A stretch of DNA of 64,000 bases from Opitutia bacterium Tous-C4FEB (lineage in GTDB: Bacteria > Verrucomicrobiota > Verrucomicrobiia > Opitutales > Opitutaceae): the NCBI GenBank assembly GCA_002304445.1, contig NEVA01000002.1, positions 62,001 through 126,000 on the forward strand, written 5' to 3'. The notes beneath the pieces were generated by a model, which saw nothing but the letters and a program-made list of their open reading frames with translations, was not told the origin of the DNA and ran no database searches. This document shows, one piece after another, positions 35,674 through 44,869 of the stretch (position 1 is its first letter; every line of letters begins with the position of its first letter). A program made the translations under genes and the position numbers.

Positions 35674-35758
35674 TTGGATAACGGCGGAGCGAACCGGGAG
35701 CGTTTCTGAGCGGCAAGAACCAATTTGCCCGTGGCTCGCGACCTGCTTTTGTTGCGGA

Positions 35759-36811
35759 ATGATTTCTCTCTCCCGTGCGCTTTTGGTGATCGGCTGTGCA
35801 ATGACAACGCCGGCGGCGGCCGAGCCGATCCGGCCGAAAGTTGTCGTGGTGGCGATGTTTGAGGCGGGAGCGGACAGCGGGGACCGTCCGGGTGAGTTCC
35901 AATACTGGGTCGAGCGCGAAAAGCTGACGCAGGTGCTGCCCTTTCCGCAGGGTTTTCGGGACCTGCGCACGAACGCGGAGGGGAGTGTGTTGGGCGTGGT
36001 GACCGGCGTCGGCACAGCGAAGAGCGCGGCGACGATCATGGCGCTGGGACTCGATCCGCGGTTTGATCTTTCGAAAAGCTATTGGCTCGTCGCGGGGATC
36101 GCGGGCATCGATCCGGCGGATGGACCACTTGGCTCGGCGGTGTGGGCGGAGTGGGTGGTTGACGGTGATCTCGGGCATGAGATCGATGCGCGCGAAATCC
36201 CGGCGGGCTGGACGACGGGCTACATCCCGTTGCGGAAAAAAGAGCCTTATCAACTGCCGGCCGATCGCAGCGAAGGGGAAGCGTATCGCTTGCAACCGGG
36301 TTTTGTGGAGTGGGCCTATCAGCTGACGAAAGACGTCAAACTCGGCGACACCGAGCCCATGCAGAAGCGGCGCGCTCTCTACACGGGATTTCCCCAGGCC
36401 CAACGTCCGCCGGTCGTGATGAGGGGCGACACTCTTTCCGCGATGACCTACTGGCACGGGAAGCACCTGAACCGTTGGGCTAATGATTGGGTAAAGTATT
36501 TTAGCGACGGGGCGGGCAACTACGTGACAACGGCGATGGAGGATACGGGGACGTTGCAATCGCTCACGTTTTTAGACCGGGCGAAACGCGTCGATGTGAA
36601 GCGGGTGCTGGTGCTGCGCACGGCGAGCAATTTTGATATGCAACCTGCGGGCGGCGACGCAGCGGAGAGCTTGAGCGGGGAGAAACTTGGACCGGGCTAC
36701 TCGGCCTATTTGCCGTCGCTTGAGGCGGCGCATCGCGTGGGTAGCGTGGTTATCCACGAACTCGTGCGCGACTGGTCGAAGTATGAGTCCACTTTGCCGG
36801 CGGCGAAGTGA
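35759..36811 (+). CDS. Purine nucleoside permease (NUP) family protein
   Basis: A 350-residue protein with a signal peptide (MISLSRALLVIGCAMTTPAAA) followed by the NUP domain: KVVVVAMFEAGADSGDRPGEFQYW, GVVTGVGTAKSAATIMALGLD, YWLVAGIAGIDP and MEDTGTLQSLTFL. The family is named after a Candida nucleoside transporter, but bacterial members are exported soluble proteins that resemble nucleoside phosphorylases, so periplasmic nucleoside binding or cleavage is plausible. It fits with the BMP-type importer 4 kb upstream. It is divergent from the cyclophilin gene with 85 bases between starts. Confidence 0.88.
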   Translation: MISLSRALLVIGCAMTTPAAAEPIRPKVVVVAMFEAGADSGDRPGEFQYWVEREKLTQVLPFPQGFRDLRTNAEGSVLGVVTGVGTAKSAATIMALGLDPRFDLSKSYWLVAGIAGIDPADGPLGSAVWAEWVVDGDLGHEIDAREIPAGWTTGYIPLRKKEPYQLPADRSEGEAYRLQPGFVEWAYQLTKDVKLGDTEPMQKRRALYTGFPQAQRPPVVMRGDTLSAMTYWHGKHLNRWANDWVKYFSDGAGNYVTTAMEDTGTLQSLTFLDRAKRVDVKRVLVLRTASNFDMQPAGGDAAESLSGEKLGPGYSAYLPSLEAAHRVGSVVIHELVRDWSKYESTLPAAK

Positions 36812-37124
36812 ACGGAGGGCGGAGCGGGTGTGGCAGTCGGTGGGCGGCTTCTGGCCGGCCCGCGTCGGCGGCGCGGAAAACGCGATGGGAGGCACTTCAA
36901 CCGGGTTGGCGTTGACCAAATCTCGCCGTAGGTGCTCGGACCGGGAGGTAACGAAGGAAATTTCAGGGGGAGCGACCCGGTTGAACCATGAATGGACAAG
37001 AATGAACCTGGATTTCCGGCGCGAAGGAATCCCTTCCGTGCGGAACGATGGCGGGCGGATGTAACCGGAAGTGAAGTCCGCTGACCCGTGAATCGCGGGG
37101 CAGCCTGCCGCAGTCGGATTCGAT
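36812..37124. other. Intergenic region with a degenerate dispersed-repeat motif
   Basis: 313 bases without a supported gene between the NUP gene and gmhA (convergent). At about 36981-37010 the sequence reads ACCATGAATGGACAAGAATG, whose translation NHEWTRMN is a motif I recall from spurious frames across environmental genomes where it marks a dispersed non-coding repeat. No terminator with a T-run is visible for either flanking gene. Confidence 0.45.
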
Positions 37125-37682
37125 TCAACTAAACTCGGCGTCAATAAACTCGCAGAAATAGTGGATCAAAAAGAGATGTGCTTCCTGGGTGGAAGGTCCG
37201 TGGTTGCCGGGGACGATGAGATCGACAGTGGCGAGTCCCCGGGCTTGGCCGCCGCCGCGGCCGAGGAAGGCGATGCTGGCCAAGCCGAGGCGCTTCGCTT
37301 CGGCGAGGGCGGCGAGAATGTTGGCGGAGTTGCCGCTCGTGGTGAGGACGATCAGCAAGTCGCCGGGACGGGCGAGGCCGGCGACTTGGCGCGAGAACGC
37401 GTGTTCGTAGCCGTAATCGTTGCCGACGCAGGTGAGCAGAGAGCCGTCGGCGGAAAGGGCGATCGCGGGGAGCGCGCGGCGATCCTTGGCGTAGCGACCG
37501 ACAAGTTCGGTGGAGAAGTGGGCGGCCTCGGCGGCGCTGCCGCCGTTGCCGCAGATGAGCAACTTTCCGCCGCCGCGGAGGGTCTGGAGAATGAGGCCGG
37601 CCGCCGCGTCGATCTCGGTTTGGATCCCCGGCAGCGAGTTGAGCGTGGCGTTGGTTTGCGCGAGGGCGGAGGCCAGATTCAT
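37125..37682 (-). CDS. gmhA: Phosphoheptose isomerase (SIS domain)
   Basis: A 185-residue sugar isomerase that converts sedoheptulose-7-phosphate to D-glycero-D-manno-heptose-7-phosphate, the first step towards LPS heptose. Family features are [22 protein letters not shown] near residue 45, [21 protein letters not shown] near 115, and the C-terminal [17 protein letters not shown]. Metal/catalytic residues in STELVGRY and the His in the last helix are in place. A DiaA-like SIS protein is a less likely alternative. With lpxI it points to an LPS-bearing cell. It is divergent from recF. Confidence 0.85.
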   Translation of the reverse strand: MNLASALAQTNATLNSLPGIQTEIDAAAGLILQTLRGGGKLLICGNGGSAAEAAHFSTELVGRYAKDRRALPAIALSADGSLLTCVGNDYGYEHAFSRQVAGLARPGDLLIVLTTSGNSANILAALAEAKRLGLASIAFLGRGGGQARGLATVDLIVPGNHGPSTQEAHLFLIHYFCEFIDAEFS

Positions 37683-37708
37683 GGGGGCAAAGTTGCGAGC
37701 AGCCCTCG

Positions 37709-37754
37709 GCGGGTAGCGAGTAGAAAAACGGCGCAAACGATGCTCGCTACCCGC
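37709..37754. repeat. 12-bp inverted repeat between gmhA and recF
   Basis: GCGGGTAGCGAG (37709-37720) and CTCGCTACCCGC (37743-37754) are perfectly inverted around a 22-base loop. They occupy the 99-base divergent interval. The GTAGCGAG unit resembles a dispersed tandem-like repeat I recall from Opitutaceae-type genomes. It could also be an operator or block read-through between the two divergent genes. Confidence 0.6.
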
Positions 37755-37781
37755 TGCCCTGTATCCAGTAATTTTGCATCC

Positions 37782-38867
37782 ATGCGCCTGCGCACGCTCA
37801 CTCTCCGGCATTTTCGCAATGTGGCGTTTGCGCGCATCGAGTGCGAAGGAAAGCGGCAGTTTTTCGTGGGCGCGAACGGGCAGGGAAAAACAAATCTGCT
37901 CGAGGCGGCGGGGTTCCTGACGGCGGCCCGATCGTTTCGGACGACGGACAGCGCGACCCTGCTCATGCACGGGCAAACGACCGCCGCGGTGGCCTGCACG
38001 GTGGAGCATCCGCAGCTCGGCGAGACGCAGATCACGATCAAGGTCCATCGGCACAACAAAGAAATCTGGTGCGATCAGGCCCGGGTGGTGCGACTGGTGG
38101 ACTACCTCGGGAAGTTTCCGACCGTGGTGTTTTCGTCGCAGGATTTGCAGTTGGTGCGCGGGGCGCCGGCGGCTCGGCGACGTTGGCTGGACCTCACCTT
38201 GGCCGCGATGAACGGAGCCTATCTGCAGGCGCTGCAGACTTACACCCGGGCGCTGGCGGAGCGGAATGCGTTGCTCAAAAGAGGGGGAGCGGTGGGTGCG
38301 CAATTGGAAGCTTTTGAAAAAGTGCTGGCTCCGGCGGCGGCGGAGTTGATCGCGCAGCGAACGGCAGGTTTGAACCAACTGGGGGCGAGCGTGGCCGAAG
38401 CTTATGGCCGGCTGTGCGACTCCGGAGAAAAGGCGTCGCTGATCTATGAGCCGGACGTCGCGGAGGCCTCGGCGGAGGCGTTACTGGCGCGGTGGGAATC
38501 GGGCCGCGCGCGCGATCTCCAGTTGCGTTCGACGAACGTGGGGCCGCACCGGGATGATTTTGCGCTAAAGGTGGCGGACCAAATCGCGAAAGACTTTGGC
38601 TCGGAGGGACAGCAACGCTCGCTGGTGCTGGCTTTGCGCTTGGCGCAGGCGGCGTGGTTTCACGCGAAGAGCGGGGTAAGGCCGGTGTTGCTGGCGGACG
38701 ACGTTTTGGGGGAACTGGATCCGGGACGGCGGCGTAAATTTTGGGCTACGATCGACGCCGATTCGCAGGTGCTGGCGACCGGCACGAGCCTGCCGGATGC
38801 GGAGCTAGGGACGTGGCAGATCTTTCGGGTCAAGCATGGGGATTTTCAATCGGAGGTACAGGTTTGA
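37782..38867 (+). CDS. recF: DNA replication and repair protein RecF
   Basis: A 361-residue SMC-like ATPase that helps load RecA at gaps with RecO and RecR. Walker A is [13 protein letters not shown] near residue 30, the signature is [19 protein letters not shown], and Walker B is [17 protein letters not shown] near the C-terminus. The start [13 protein letters not shown] is typical. recF usually sits near dnaA-dnaN-gyrB; here it stands apart between gmhA and a permease. Its TGA overlaps a TTG start of the next gene. Confidence 0.93.
   Translation: MRLRTLTLRHFRNVAFARIECEGKRQFFVGANGQGKTNLLEAAGFLTAARSFRTTDSATLLMHGQTTAAVACTVEHPQLGETQITIKVHRHNKEIWCDQARVVRLVDYLGKFPTVVFSSQDLQLVRGAPAARRRWLDLTLAAMNGAYLQALQTYTRALAERNALLKRGGAVGAQLEAFEKVLAPAAAELIAQRTAGLNQLGASVAEAYGRLCDSGEKASLIYEPDVAEASAEALLARWESGRARDLQLRSTNVGPHRDDFALKVADQIAKDFGSEGQQRSLVLALRLAQAAWFHAKSGVRPVLLADDVLGELDPGRRRKFWATIDADSQVLATGTSLPDAELGTWQIFRVKHGDFQSEVQV
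38852..38856 (+). promoter_or_regulatory. Shine-Dalgarno GGAGG deciding a TTG start
   Basis: GGAGG lies 7 bases upstream of TTG 38864 inside the end of recF. Most genes here have weak or no such site, so it is a strong argument that the permease gene starts at this TTG, overlapping the recF stop by four bases (TTGA). Confidence 0.7.
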
Positions 38868-39619
38868 GCCTCACTCCCGAACAATGGGTACTCGCGGTGG
38901 TGGCGGCGCTGCTGGTGGGCGTGGCGAAGACGGGGATCGCGGGGATCGGGATGTTGTTTGTGGTGATTTTTGCGCAGATTCTGCCCGCAAAACAGGCGAC
39001 CGGACTGGTGCTGCCCCTGCTGTGTTTCGGGGATCTGGTCGCGGTTGCGGCTTACCGGCAGCATGCCGCATGGCGGCACTTGTGGCGGCTGTTTCCTTGG
39101 ACGGCGTTGGGCGTGGTGGTGGGCTACTTTGTCCTGGGCCGTATCGGCGATCAGGACATGCGGCAACTGATCGGCGGGATTGTGGTGACGTTGGTGGCGG
39201 TGCATCTCTTCCGGCGGTGGCGGGCGCGCGGCAAACCTGCGACGGCGGGTGATGCGGAGGCGGAGCACCCGATCTGGTTCGCGCCGGTGATCGGAATTTT
39301 GGCGGGTTTTACGACGCTGGTGGCGAATGCGGCAGGGCCGTTGATGGCGGTGTATCTGTTGGCCATGCGGCTGCCGAAGTTGGAATACGTCGGGACGGCC
39401 GCGGTGTTTTTTCTTCTGCTCAATCTCTTCAAAGTGCCGTTTATGGTGAGTCTCGGGCTGATCACCCAGCCGAGTTTCGCGCTCAACCTCTGGCTGGCGC
39501 CGGCGGTCTTGGTCGGGGCGCTGGCGGGGCGAAAAATTCTGCCGCTGATCAACCAAAAGATGTTTGAGAATCTGGCGTTGTTTTTCTCGGCGGCGGCGGG
39601 TTTGCGGCTTTTGTTCTGA
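38864..39619 (+). CDS. TauE/SafE-family membrane permease
   Basis: A 251-residue inner-membrane protein with about eight hydrophobic helices. The N-half helix [25 protein letters not shown] and the C-half [25 protein letters not shown] carry the duplicated family core with G-x-x-K-T and the ANAAGP turn. TauE/SafE proteins export or import sulfur-containing organic anions, but the substrate here is unknown. The start is a TTG with a strong GGAGG upstream, coupled to recF. ruvC begins two bases after its stop. Confidence 0.85.
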   Translation: MSLTPEQWVLAVVAALLVGVAKTGIAGIGMLFVVIFAQILPAKQATGLVLPLLCFGDLVAVAAYRQHAAWRHLWRLFPWTALGVVVGYFVLGRIGDQDMRQLIGGIVVTLVAVHLFRRWRARGKPATAGDAEAEHPIWFAPVIGILAGFTTLVANAAGPLMAVYLLAMRLPKLEYVGTAAVFFLLLNLFKVPFMVSLGLITQPSFALNLWLAPAVLVGALAGRKILPLINQKMFENLALFFSAAAGLRLLF

Positions 39620-39621
39620 CT

Positions 39622-40224
39622 ATGGCGCGCATGACAGTCAGGGAAATGTGGGCGGCGAAACTGGCCGGGAAGGCCGTGCCCGCGACGGCACATTCGGGGG
39701 TCAACGAAGCGCAGGTGGGCGCCGGATTTGGGCGCAAGGTGCCTTTCGTCGGGATGGTGTTGGGGATCGACCCTTCGCTGCGCGGCACCGGGCTGGCGCT
39801 GGTTGAATTTACGGTGGGCCGGGGGCCGCTGTTGCTCAGGTGTCAGACGGTGAAGGTGCATCCGAAGCGGCCGATGGCCGAGGCGCTGGCCGAGATTCAT
39901 CGGGCGGTGACCGCGATGATTACGGGAGCGGGCGTGCGGCATGTCGCGATGGAGCAGACGATCTTCGTGCAGAATTTCCAGACGGCGCAGATTCTGGGCG
40001 CGGCGCGCGGGGCCGCGATGGCGGCGGCGGCGTTGCATGAACTCCCGATTTTTGAATACGCGCCGTTGCGCGTGAAACAGGCGGTCGTGGGTGCGGGCCG
40101 CGCGAGCAAGGAGCAGATGGCCCGCACGGTCATGGCGATGCTCGGTCACGGGCGCACGTTGGCCTTTGACGAAGCGGATGCGGCGGGCGTGGCCTTGTGC
40201 CACGCGTTTACCTGGCGGGAGTAA
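39622..40224 (+). CDS. ruvC: Holliday junction endonuclease RuvC with N-terminal extension
   Basis: A 200-residue RNase H-fold nuclease that resolves Holliday junctions. The four acidic catalytic residues are Asp50 in [11 protein letters not shown], Glu111 in VAMEQTIF, and Asp183 and Asp186 in [14 protein letters not shown]. The family usually starts right at the first motif (Asp7 in E. coli), so the roughly 43 residues before it are extra; they are Ala/Lys-rich and may be unstructured or reflect a start downstream (GTG near the GID motif). It is tightly packed after the permease. ruvA and ruvB are not in the window. Confidence 0.9.
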   Translation: MARMTVREMWAAKLAGKAVPATAHSGVNEAQVGAGFGRKVPFVGMVLGIDPSLRGTGLALVEFTVGRGPLLLRCQTVKVHPKRPMAEALAEIHRAVTAMITGAGVRHVAMEQTIFVQNFQTAQILGAARGAAMAAAALHELPIFEYAPLRVKQAVVGAGRASKEQMARTVMAMLGHGRTLAFDEADAAGVALCHAFTWRE

Positions 40225-40241
40225 GCGAACGGCCGCAGGCG

Positions 40242-42953
40242 TCAGCCGACCACGGTCTTGATCGCGCGACCGAGATCGGCGACGCGGTAAGGTTTGGTCA
40301 GGTAGCCGCGGAAACCCAGGTCGAGGTAGCGCTGGACCATTTCATCGTTGTCGTAGCCGCTGGAGACGATGGCGCGGACATCGGGGTCGAGCTTTTGAAG
40401 TTCGCGGAAACAGGTTTCGCCATCCATGCCCCCGATGATGGTGAGATCCATGACGACCGCGTCGTAGGGACGGCCGATATTGAGGTAGCGCTGGTAGAGG
40501 ATGATCGCCTCTTCGCCGTTCTTCGCGAGGTCGAATTTGTATTCGAGACTGGTCAGCATCGTGGCGGTCAACGCCGAGATTTTTTCGTCGTCATCCATGA
40601 ACAGGATGCGACCGGTGCCAAAACGAAGGGACGCCGCCCTGCGGGTCTGGAGTTCGGCGGGACGGTTGGCGCGGGGCAGATAAATCGTGAAGACGGTGCC
40701 GACGCCGAGGCTGGAGTCGACGCCGATGACGCCACCATATTTTTGGACAATCGAACGTACGGTCGCGAGGCCGAGACCGGAGCCGTGTTTCTTGGTGGTA
40801 AAAAACGGGTCCCAGATTCGATCAAGATACTCGGGCGGGATGCCGGAGCCGTTGTCGCGGGATTCGAACTCTACGTAGTCGCCGGCGGGGAGTCCGGGGA
40901 TTTGCTCGGCCGCCACGGTGACGTTGCGGGCGCATAGCTTGACGCGGGCGGCGTGGGGCGCGGGCGGCATCGCCTGCAGAGCGTTGATGACGAGGTTTTG
41001 AAACACTTGGAGTATCTCGGCGCGGTCGACCAGAATCGGGCCGGTCGAGGGAGCGACTTCGACGGAAATGACCGCGACCGAACCGGCGCTGGCGATTTTG
41101 ACGGTATCATCGAGCATCTCCTTGACGGTGATGACGGTTTGGACGCCGTTGCCGCCTTTGGAGAAGAGCAGCAGTTGCTTGGTCAGGCCCTTGGCGGTGA
41201 GACAGGCCTTCTCGGCATCGCCGAGGGCAGAATTGTTGCGGTTGTCTTTCGCAAGAGACACGCCGCCAAGGATCGTGGTGAGAAGATTGTTGAAATCGTG
41301 GGCAATACCGCCGGCGAGCAGGCCAAGCGATTCGAGGCGGTTGGCTTTGACGAGTTCGTCGGGTGTGAGGGTGAGCTCGTCGGGGTCGCGGAACACGACG
41401 ATGGCGCCCCGGGGCTTGTGGTCGGGGCCGTAGGAGGCGCGGGCGGTCCAGACGATGGGCACGGCCGCGGCGGAAGCATCGGAGAAGATGAGCGAATGTT
41501 CTACGATCAGCGGCAGCGGATTTTCGGCCGCGATGGCGCGCTCGATCGGGTCATCGCCGGGTCGCCCGCTCAAGCGGTTCACCAAGCGGAACACATCGGC
41601 GAGCGGAGTGCCGATCAGGGTTGCGGCAGAGCCCCGAAGGAGGCGGGCGGCGGCGGGATTGGCGAAAAGAATTTTACCCCGGGTATCGGTGACGAGAATT
41701 GCCTCGGCCATGGTGGCGAACGCCTCCGTGACAAGAGCTTCGTCCAAAGCGGCTCCGGAGCGGGTTGGGGTCGGAGTCGAGTGGGAACTGGGCAAGGCGA
41801 GGGCTGCGTCCTCGGGGAGCTCGCAGATGAAACCGATGATGCGGACGAGATTGCGTTTGCGGCTGAAGATGCGGTGGGCGCCCAAAAGAACCGACACAAG
41901 TCTGCCGTCGGCGGCGCGCAGCGTGGCGGGTTCGACAAATGTGGTGCAGCCGGGAGCGCGATTGAGGAACCACGACTCGAGGCCGTCGGCGGCTTCGCCG
42001 GCCGGCAGACTCCGACCGAAGCTTGCGACGGGATTTGCCTGAGCAGTCGCGGCGTCGTAGCCCAGCAGACGGCACCATCCTTCGGAGAGCCAGTGGCTCT
42101 CGTTGGCGAAATCGAACTCGAACGCGCCGAGCGGTCCGTTGGCGCCCCCGAGGCCTTGGAGCCGAGCGTCGTTGGCCAGACTGGTCTCTTCAAGTTCGCG
42201 GCGTTCGGTGACGTCGAGGCAGAAACCGGTCACGCGTTCGAGTTCGCCGGCCTCGCCGACTTGTTGGAGGCCGGTGCACTGCAGCCAAACGTAATCTCCG
42301 CGGCGGTGTTGCATGCGGAACTCGACGTTGATGCGCCGGATGCCGGCCGGGTGTTTGCGTCCAGGGAAAAACGGAGCCGCATCGGAATCCTCGGGGTGGA
42401 TGGCTTTGCTCCACGTTTCCTGATGGTTGGGCAGTTCGGCATCGACGTAACCCAAAAGTTTTTTCCAAGCAGCCGAATAGAAGATACGACCGGCCTTGAA
42501 ATTCAGGTCGAAGAAACCGGCGACGTTGTGCTCAAGCAGCAGGCTGAGCCCGTCGTCGCGAGCGGCAGGGTTGGCCGAGGTGACCGGGGGATTTTGGACG
42601 ACCGCGATGTAGCCGGAAGCAGCGCCCAATGCGGGCTCCAGCCTCACGAGTTGGTCGAAGGGGGCTCCCTTGCGGGGTTGGATGCCAAGGATTGCGCCGC
42701 GTTCAAGCGTGGTGACGAGCGCGACTTCCCACTGGGCTTCGAGCAAGTCGGCACTCTCGGATATGACTTCGATGTAGAAGAGTGACGAAAACGCTTCCCC
42801 GATCAGCTCAGATTCAGAGACCTGCCAAAGAGCAAGGGCCGAGGCATTGGCGGCGGTGATGAGGCCCTGCGTGTTGACCAGCAGCACCGCCGTCGCTGAC
42901 GGTTTCCCAGCAGTTGCGGCGTCGGCGAGTTGGGTGGAGAAAATGGCGCTCAC
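40242..42953 (-). CDS. Multi-PAS hybrid sensor histidine kinase with C-terminal receiver
   Basis: A 903-residue signalling protein with no clear membrane helix, so probably cytosolic. Four PAS-like regions lie at about 20-130, 150-260, 270-375 and 405-520; the second has a PAC segment (GDYVWLQCTGLQ). The kinase core has the phosphoacceptor His in GGIAHDFNNLL near 555, the N box FQNLVINALQAMP, G1 DNGSGIPPEY and G2 GSGLGLATVRSIV. A receiver domain (about 785-900) has the acidic pocket FMDDDEK, phosphoacceptor Asp836 in VVMDLTI and Lys in LTKPY. No output domain or cognate regulator is adjacent. GTG start. Signals such as redox state or small ligands are possible. Confidence 0.92.
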   Translation of the reverse strand: MSAIFSTQLADAATAGKPSATAVLLVNTQGLITAANASALALWQVSESELIGEAFSSLFYIEVISESADLLEAQWEVALVTTLERGAILGIQPRKGAPFDQLVRLEPALGAASGYIAVVQNPPVTSANPAARDDGLSLLLEHNVAGFFDLNFKAGRIFYSAAWKKLLGYVDAELPNHQETWSKAIHPEDSDAAPFFPGRKHPAGIRRINVEFRMQHRRGDYVWLQCTGLQQVGEAGELERVTGFCLDVTERRELEETSLANDARLQGLGGANGPLGAFEFDFANESHWLSEGWCRLLGYDAATAQANPVASFGRSLPAGEAADGLESWFLNRAPGCTTFVEPATLRAADGRLVSVLLGAHRIFSRKRNLVRIIGFICELPEDAALALPSSHSTPTPTRSGAALDEALVTEAFATMAEAILVTDTRGKILFANPAAARLLRGSAATLIGTPLADVFRLVNRLSGRPGDDPIERAIAAENPLPLIVEHSLIFSDASAAAVPIVWTARASYGPDHKPRGAIVVFRDPDELTLTPDELVKANRLESLGLLAGGIAHDFNNLLTTILGGVSLAKDNRNNSALGDAEKACLTAKGLTKQLLLFSKGGNGVQTVITVKEMLDDTVKIASAGSVAVISVEVAPSTGPILVDRAEILQVFQNLVINALQAMPPAPHAARVKLCARNVTVAAEQIPGLPAGDYVEFESRDNGSGIPPEYLDRIWDPFFTTKKHGSGLGLATVRSIVQKYGGVIGVDSSLGVGTVFTIYLPRANRPAELQTRRAASLRFGTGRILFMDDDEKISALTATMLTSLEYKFDLAKNGEEAIILYQRYLNIGRPYDAVVMDLTIIGGMDGETCFRELQKLDPDVRAIVSSGYDNDEMVQRYLDLGFRGYLTKPYRVADLGRAIKTVVG

Positions 42954-43185
42954 GACTGAGATTGTTTTGGATGCGACCAGTTGTGAGGGAGTTTGGCGAG
43001 AAAATCGAAAGCGACCGAGGAGCCGCGTCAGCGTTCTAACTAACGGCTCGAATTTTCCCGGGTTAAATCGCGGGGTTGAGTCGGGAGAATTATTTGAGGG
43101 TTTGATCTTAACTCGGAAAACTTCCGGTGGTTTTGCATTGCCGCCTGAATGGCGGCGCGGCGGTGTTTGGGTTCCTTATTTTTCC

Positions 43186-44778
43186 ATGAATTCACCGCGC
43201 AAACCCGTCTTGTTGATCATCCGTGATGGTTGGGGAAAGAATCCCCACTCCGAGCAGAATCCGTCCAATGCGGTCTACTTGGCGAAGAAAGCCTGCGATG
43301 ATGCGTTGCAGGCGAAGTATCCGCACACCCTCGTGTCGGCGAGCGGTCTCGATGTGGGGCTGCCCGACGGCCAGATGGGTAACTCCGAAGTGGGGCACGA
43401 AAATATCGGCGCGGGCCGGATCGTGGATCAGGAACTCGTGCGGTTGAACAAACTGTTTTCGGAGAAACAGTTCGCGGGCAACCCGGTGTGGCAGGCGGCG
43501 GTCGCGCGGGTGAAGGCGTCGCCGACGGCGAAGTTGCACGTGATGGGCATCGTGTCCGACGGCGGGGTTCACGGCATGCTCGAGCATCTCTACGGGATTT
43601 TGCAGCAGGCGAAGGACGACGGGCTGACGAAGGCGCAGGTGTTCATCCATGGCTTCACGGACGGCCGTGATACGGCGCCGCAGAGCGGCTTGGCTTTTGT
43701 CGAGCAAGTGGAGGCGAAGTGCCGCCAGATCGGGGTCGGTACAATCGCGACGATTTGCGGCCGCTTTTGGGCGATGGACCGCGACAACCGCTGGGAGCGC
43801 GTGCAAAAGGCTTACGAGATGTTGACGGGCAAGCGGGCGCTGACGACGGCGACGTCTGCGGCCGACGCCATCCGGAGTTATTATACAAATCCGCTCAGCC
43901 CGACGCAAAATGGGGATGAATTTGTGCCGGCAACGTGGATCGTGGGTGCGGACGGCAAGCCGCTGGCGACCTTTGCGAATGGCGACGCGGTGTTGTTCTA
44001 CAACTACCGGGGCGATCGGCCGCGTGAAATCACCCGGGCGTTCGTGATGGATGATTTCAAGGAGTTCGACCGCGGGGCGAAGCTCGATCTCTACTACGCG
44101 ACGATGACGGAGTACGAAAAAGGCCTGCCGGTTCACATCGTTTCGGGCAAACCGGCGAAGTTGAAGAACATCCTCGGCGAGGTCGTGAGCGCGGCCGGGA
44201 TCGGGCAGTTTCGCTGCGCCGAAACGGAGAAGAATCCGCACGTCACTTTTTTCTTCAACAATTACCGGGGTGAACCCTTTCCCGGCGAAGACCGCGCCTG
44301 TCCGGCGAGTCCGAAGGTGGCGACCTACGATCTGCAGCCGGAGATGTCGGCGGCCCAAGTGACGGCCGAAGCGAAGGCGGCGATTTTGTCCGGGAACTAC
44401 GGATTCATCGCGGTGAATTATGCGAACCCCGACATGGTGGGGCACACCGGCTCTTTGCCCGCGACGATCAAGGCAGTCGAAGCTACGGATGCCGGGGTGG
44501 GCGAATTGCTCGCCGCGATAGCGCAAGTCGGCGGCAAGGCGGTGGTGTGTGCGGACCATGGAAATGCCGAGCAGATGTGGGACCCGGTAACAAACGGGCC
44601 GCATACGGCGCATACGCTCAATCTCGTCGAAGTCTTTGCGGTGGGCGAGGGCTTGGTCGCGGGTAAAACCAAGATGCGCTCCGGTGGCCGGCTCGGCGAC
44701 ATCGCGCCGACGGTATTGCACCTGATGGGGCTGCCTAAGCCGTCGGAGATGACCGGGGAGAGCTTGGTGCTCGGGTGA
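43186..44778 (+). CDS. gpmI: Phosphoglycerate mutase, 2,3-BPG-independent, Mn-dependent
   Basis: A 530-residue alkaline phosphatase-superfamily enzyme that interconverts 3- and 2-phosphoglycerate in glycolysis. The metal-binding start KPVLLIIRDGWG, the nucleophile Ser67 in QMGNSEVGHENIGAGR, GFTDGRDTAPQSG, NYRGDRPREITRAF and the second metal site VVCADHGNAEQM are all present. ATG 43186 is preferred over an upstream frame that overlaps the divergent kinase gene. The 232 bases before it hold the promoters of both genes; a GCCGCC/GGCGGC hairpin lies about 40 bases before the start. Confidence 0.95.
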   Translation: MNSPRKPVLLIIRDGWGKNPHSEQNPSNAVYLAKKACDDALQAKYPHTLVSASGLDVGLPDGQMGNSEVGHENIGAGRIVDQELVRLNKLFSEKQFAGNPVWQAAVARVKASPTAKLHVMGIVSDGGVHGMLEHLYGILQQAKDDGLTKAQVFIHGFTDGRDTAPQSGLAFVEQVEAKCRQIGVGTIATICGRFWAMDRDNRWERVQKAYEMLTGKRALTTATSAADAIRSYYTNPLSPTQNGDEFVPATWIVGADGKPLATFANGDAVLFYNYRGDRPREITRAFVMDDFKEFDRGAKLDLYYATMTEYEKGLPVHIVSGKPAKLKNILGEVVSAAGIGQFRCAETEKNPHVTFFFNNYRGEPFPGEDRACPASPKVATYDLQPEMSAAQVTAEAKAAILSGNYGFIAVNYANPDMVGHTGSLPATIKAVEATDAGVGELLAAIAQVGGKAVVCADHGNAEQMWDPVTNGPHTAHTLNLVEVFAVGEGLVAGKTKMRSGGRLGDIAPTVLHLMGLPKPSEMTGESLVLG

Positions 44779-44869
44779 GCGTCCAACTCGGTCGCTGCGT
44801 CTCAAAATCTGTTTGCCCCGTCGTTCACGGCGAGGCTCTCTCTCATTTTTGCACGCCCAACATCCGCTT

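Noticed and set aside
40953-42785. 610-codon open frame antisense to the histidine kinase
   Set aside because: It is Gly/Glu-rich without domain signatures, whereas the minus strand encodes a complete hybrid kinase with all catalytic boxes.
43136-43160. GCCGCC/GGCGGC hairpin before gpmI as a terminator or riboswitch
   Set aside because: It is short, with no T-run and no wider structure visible.
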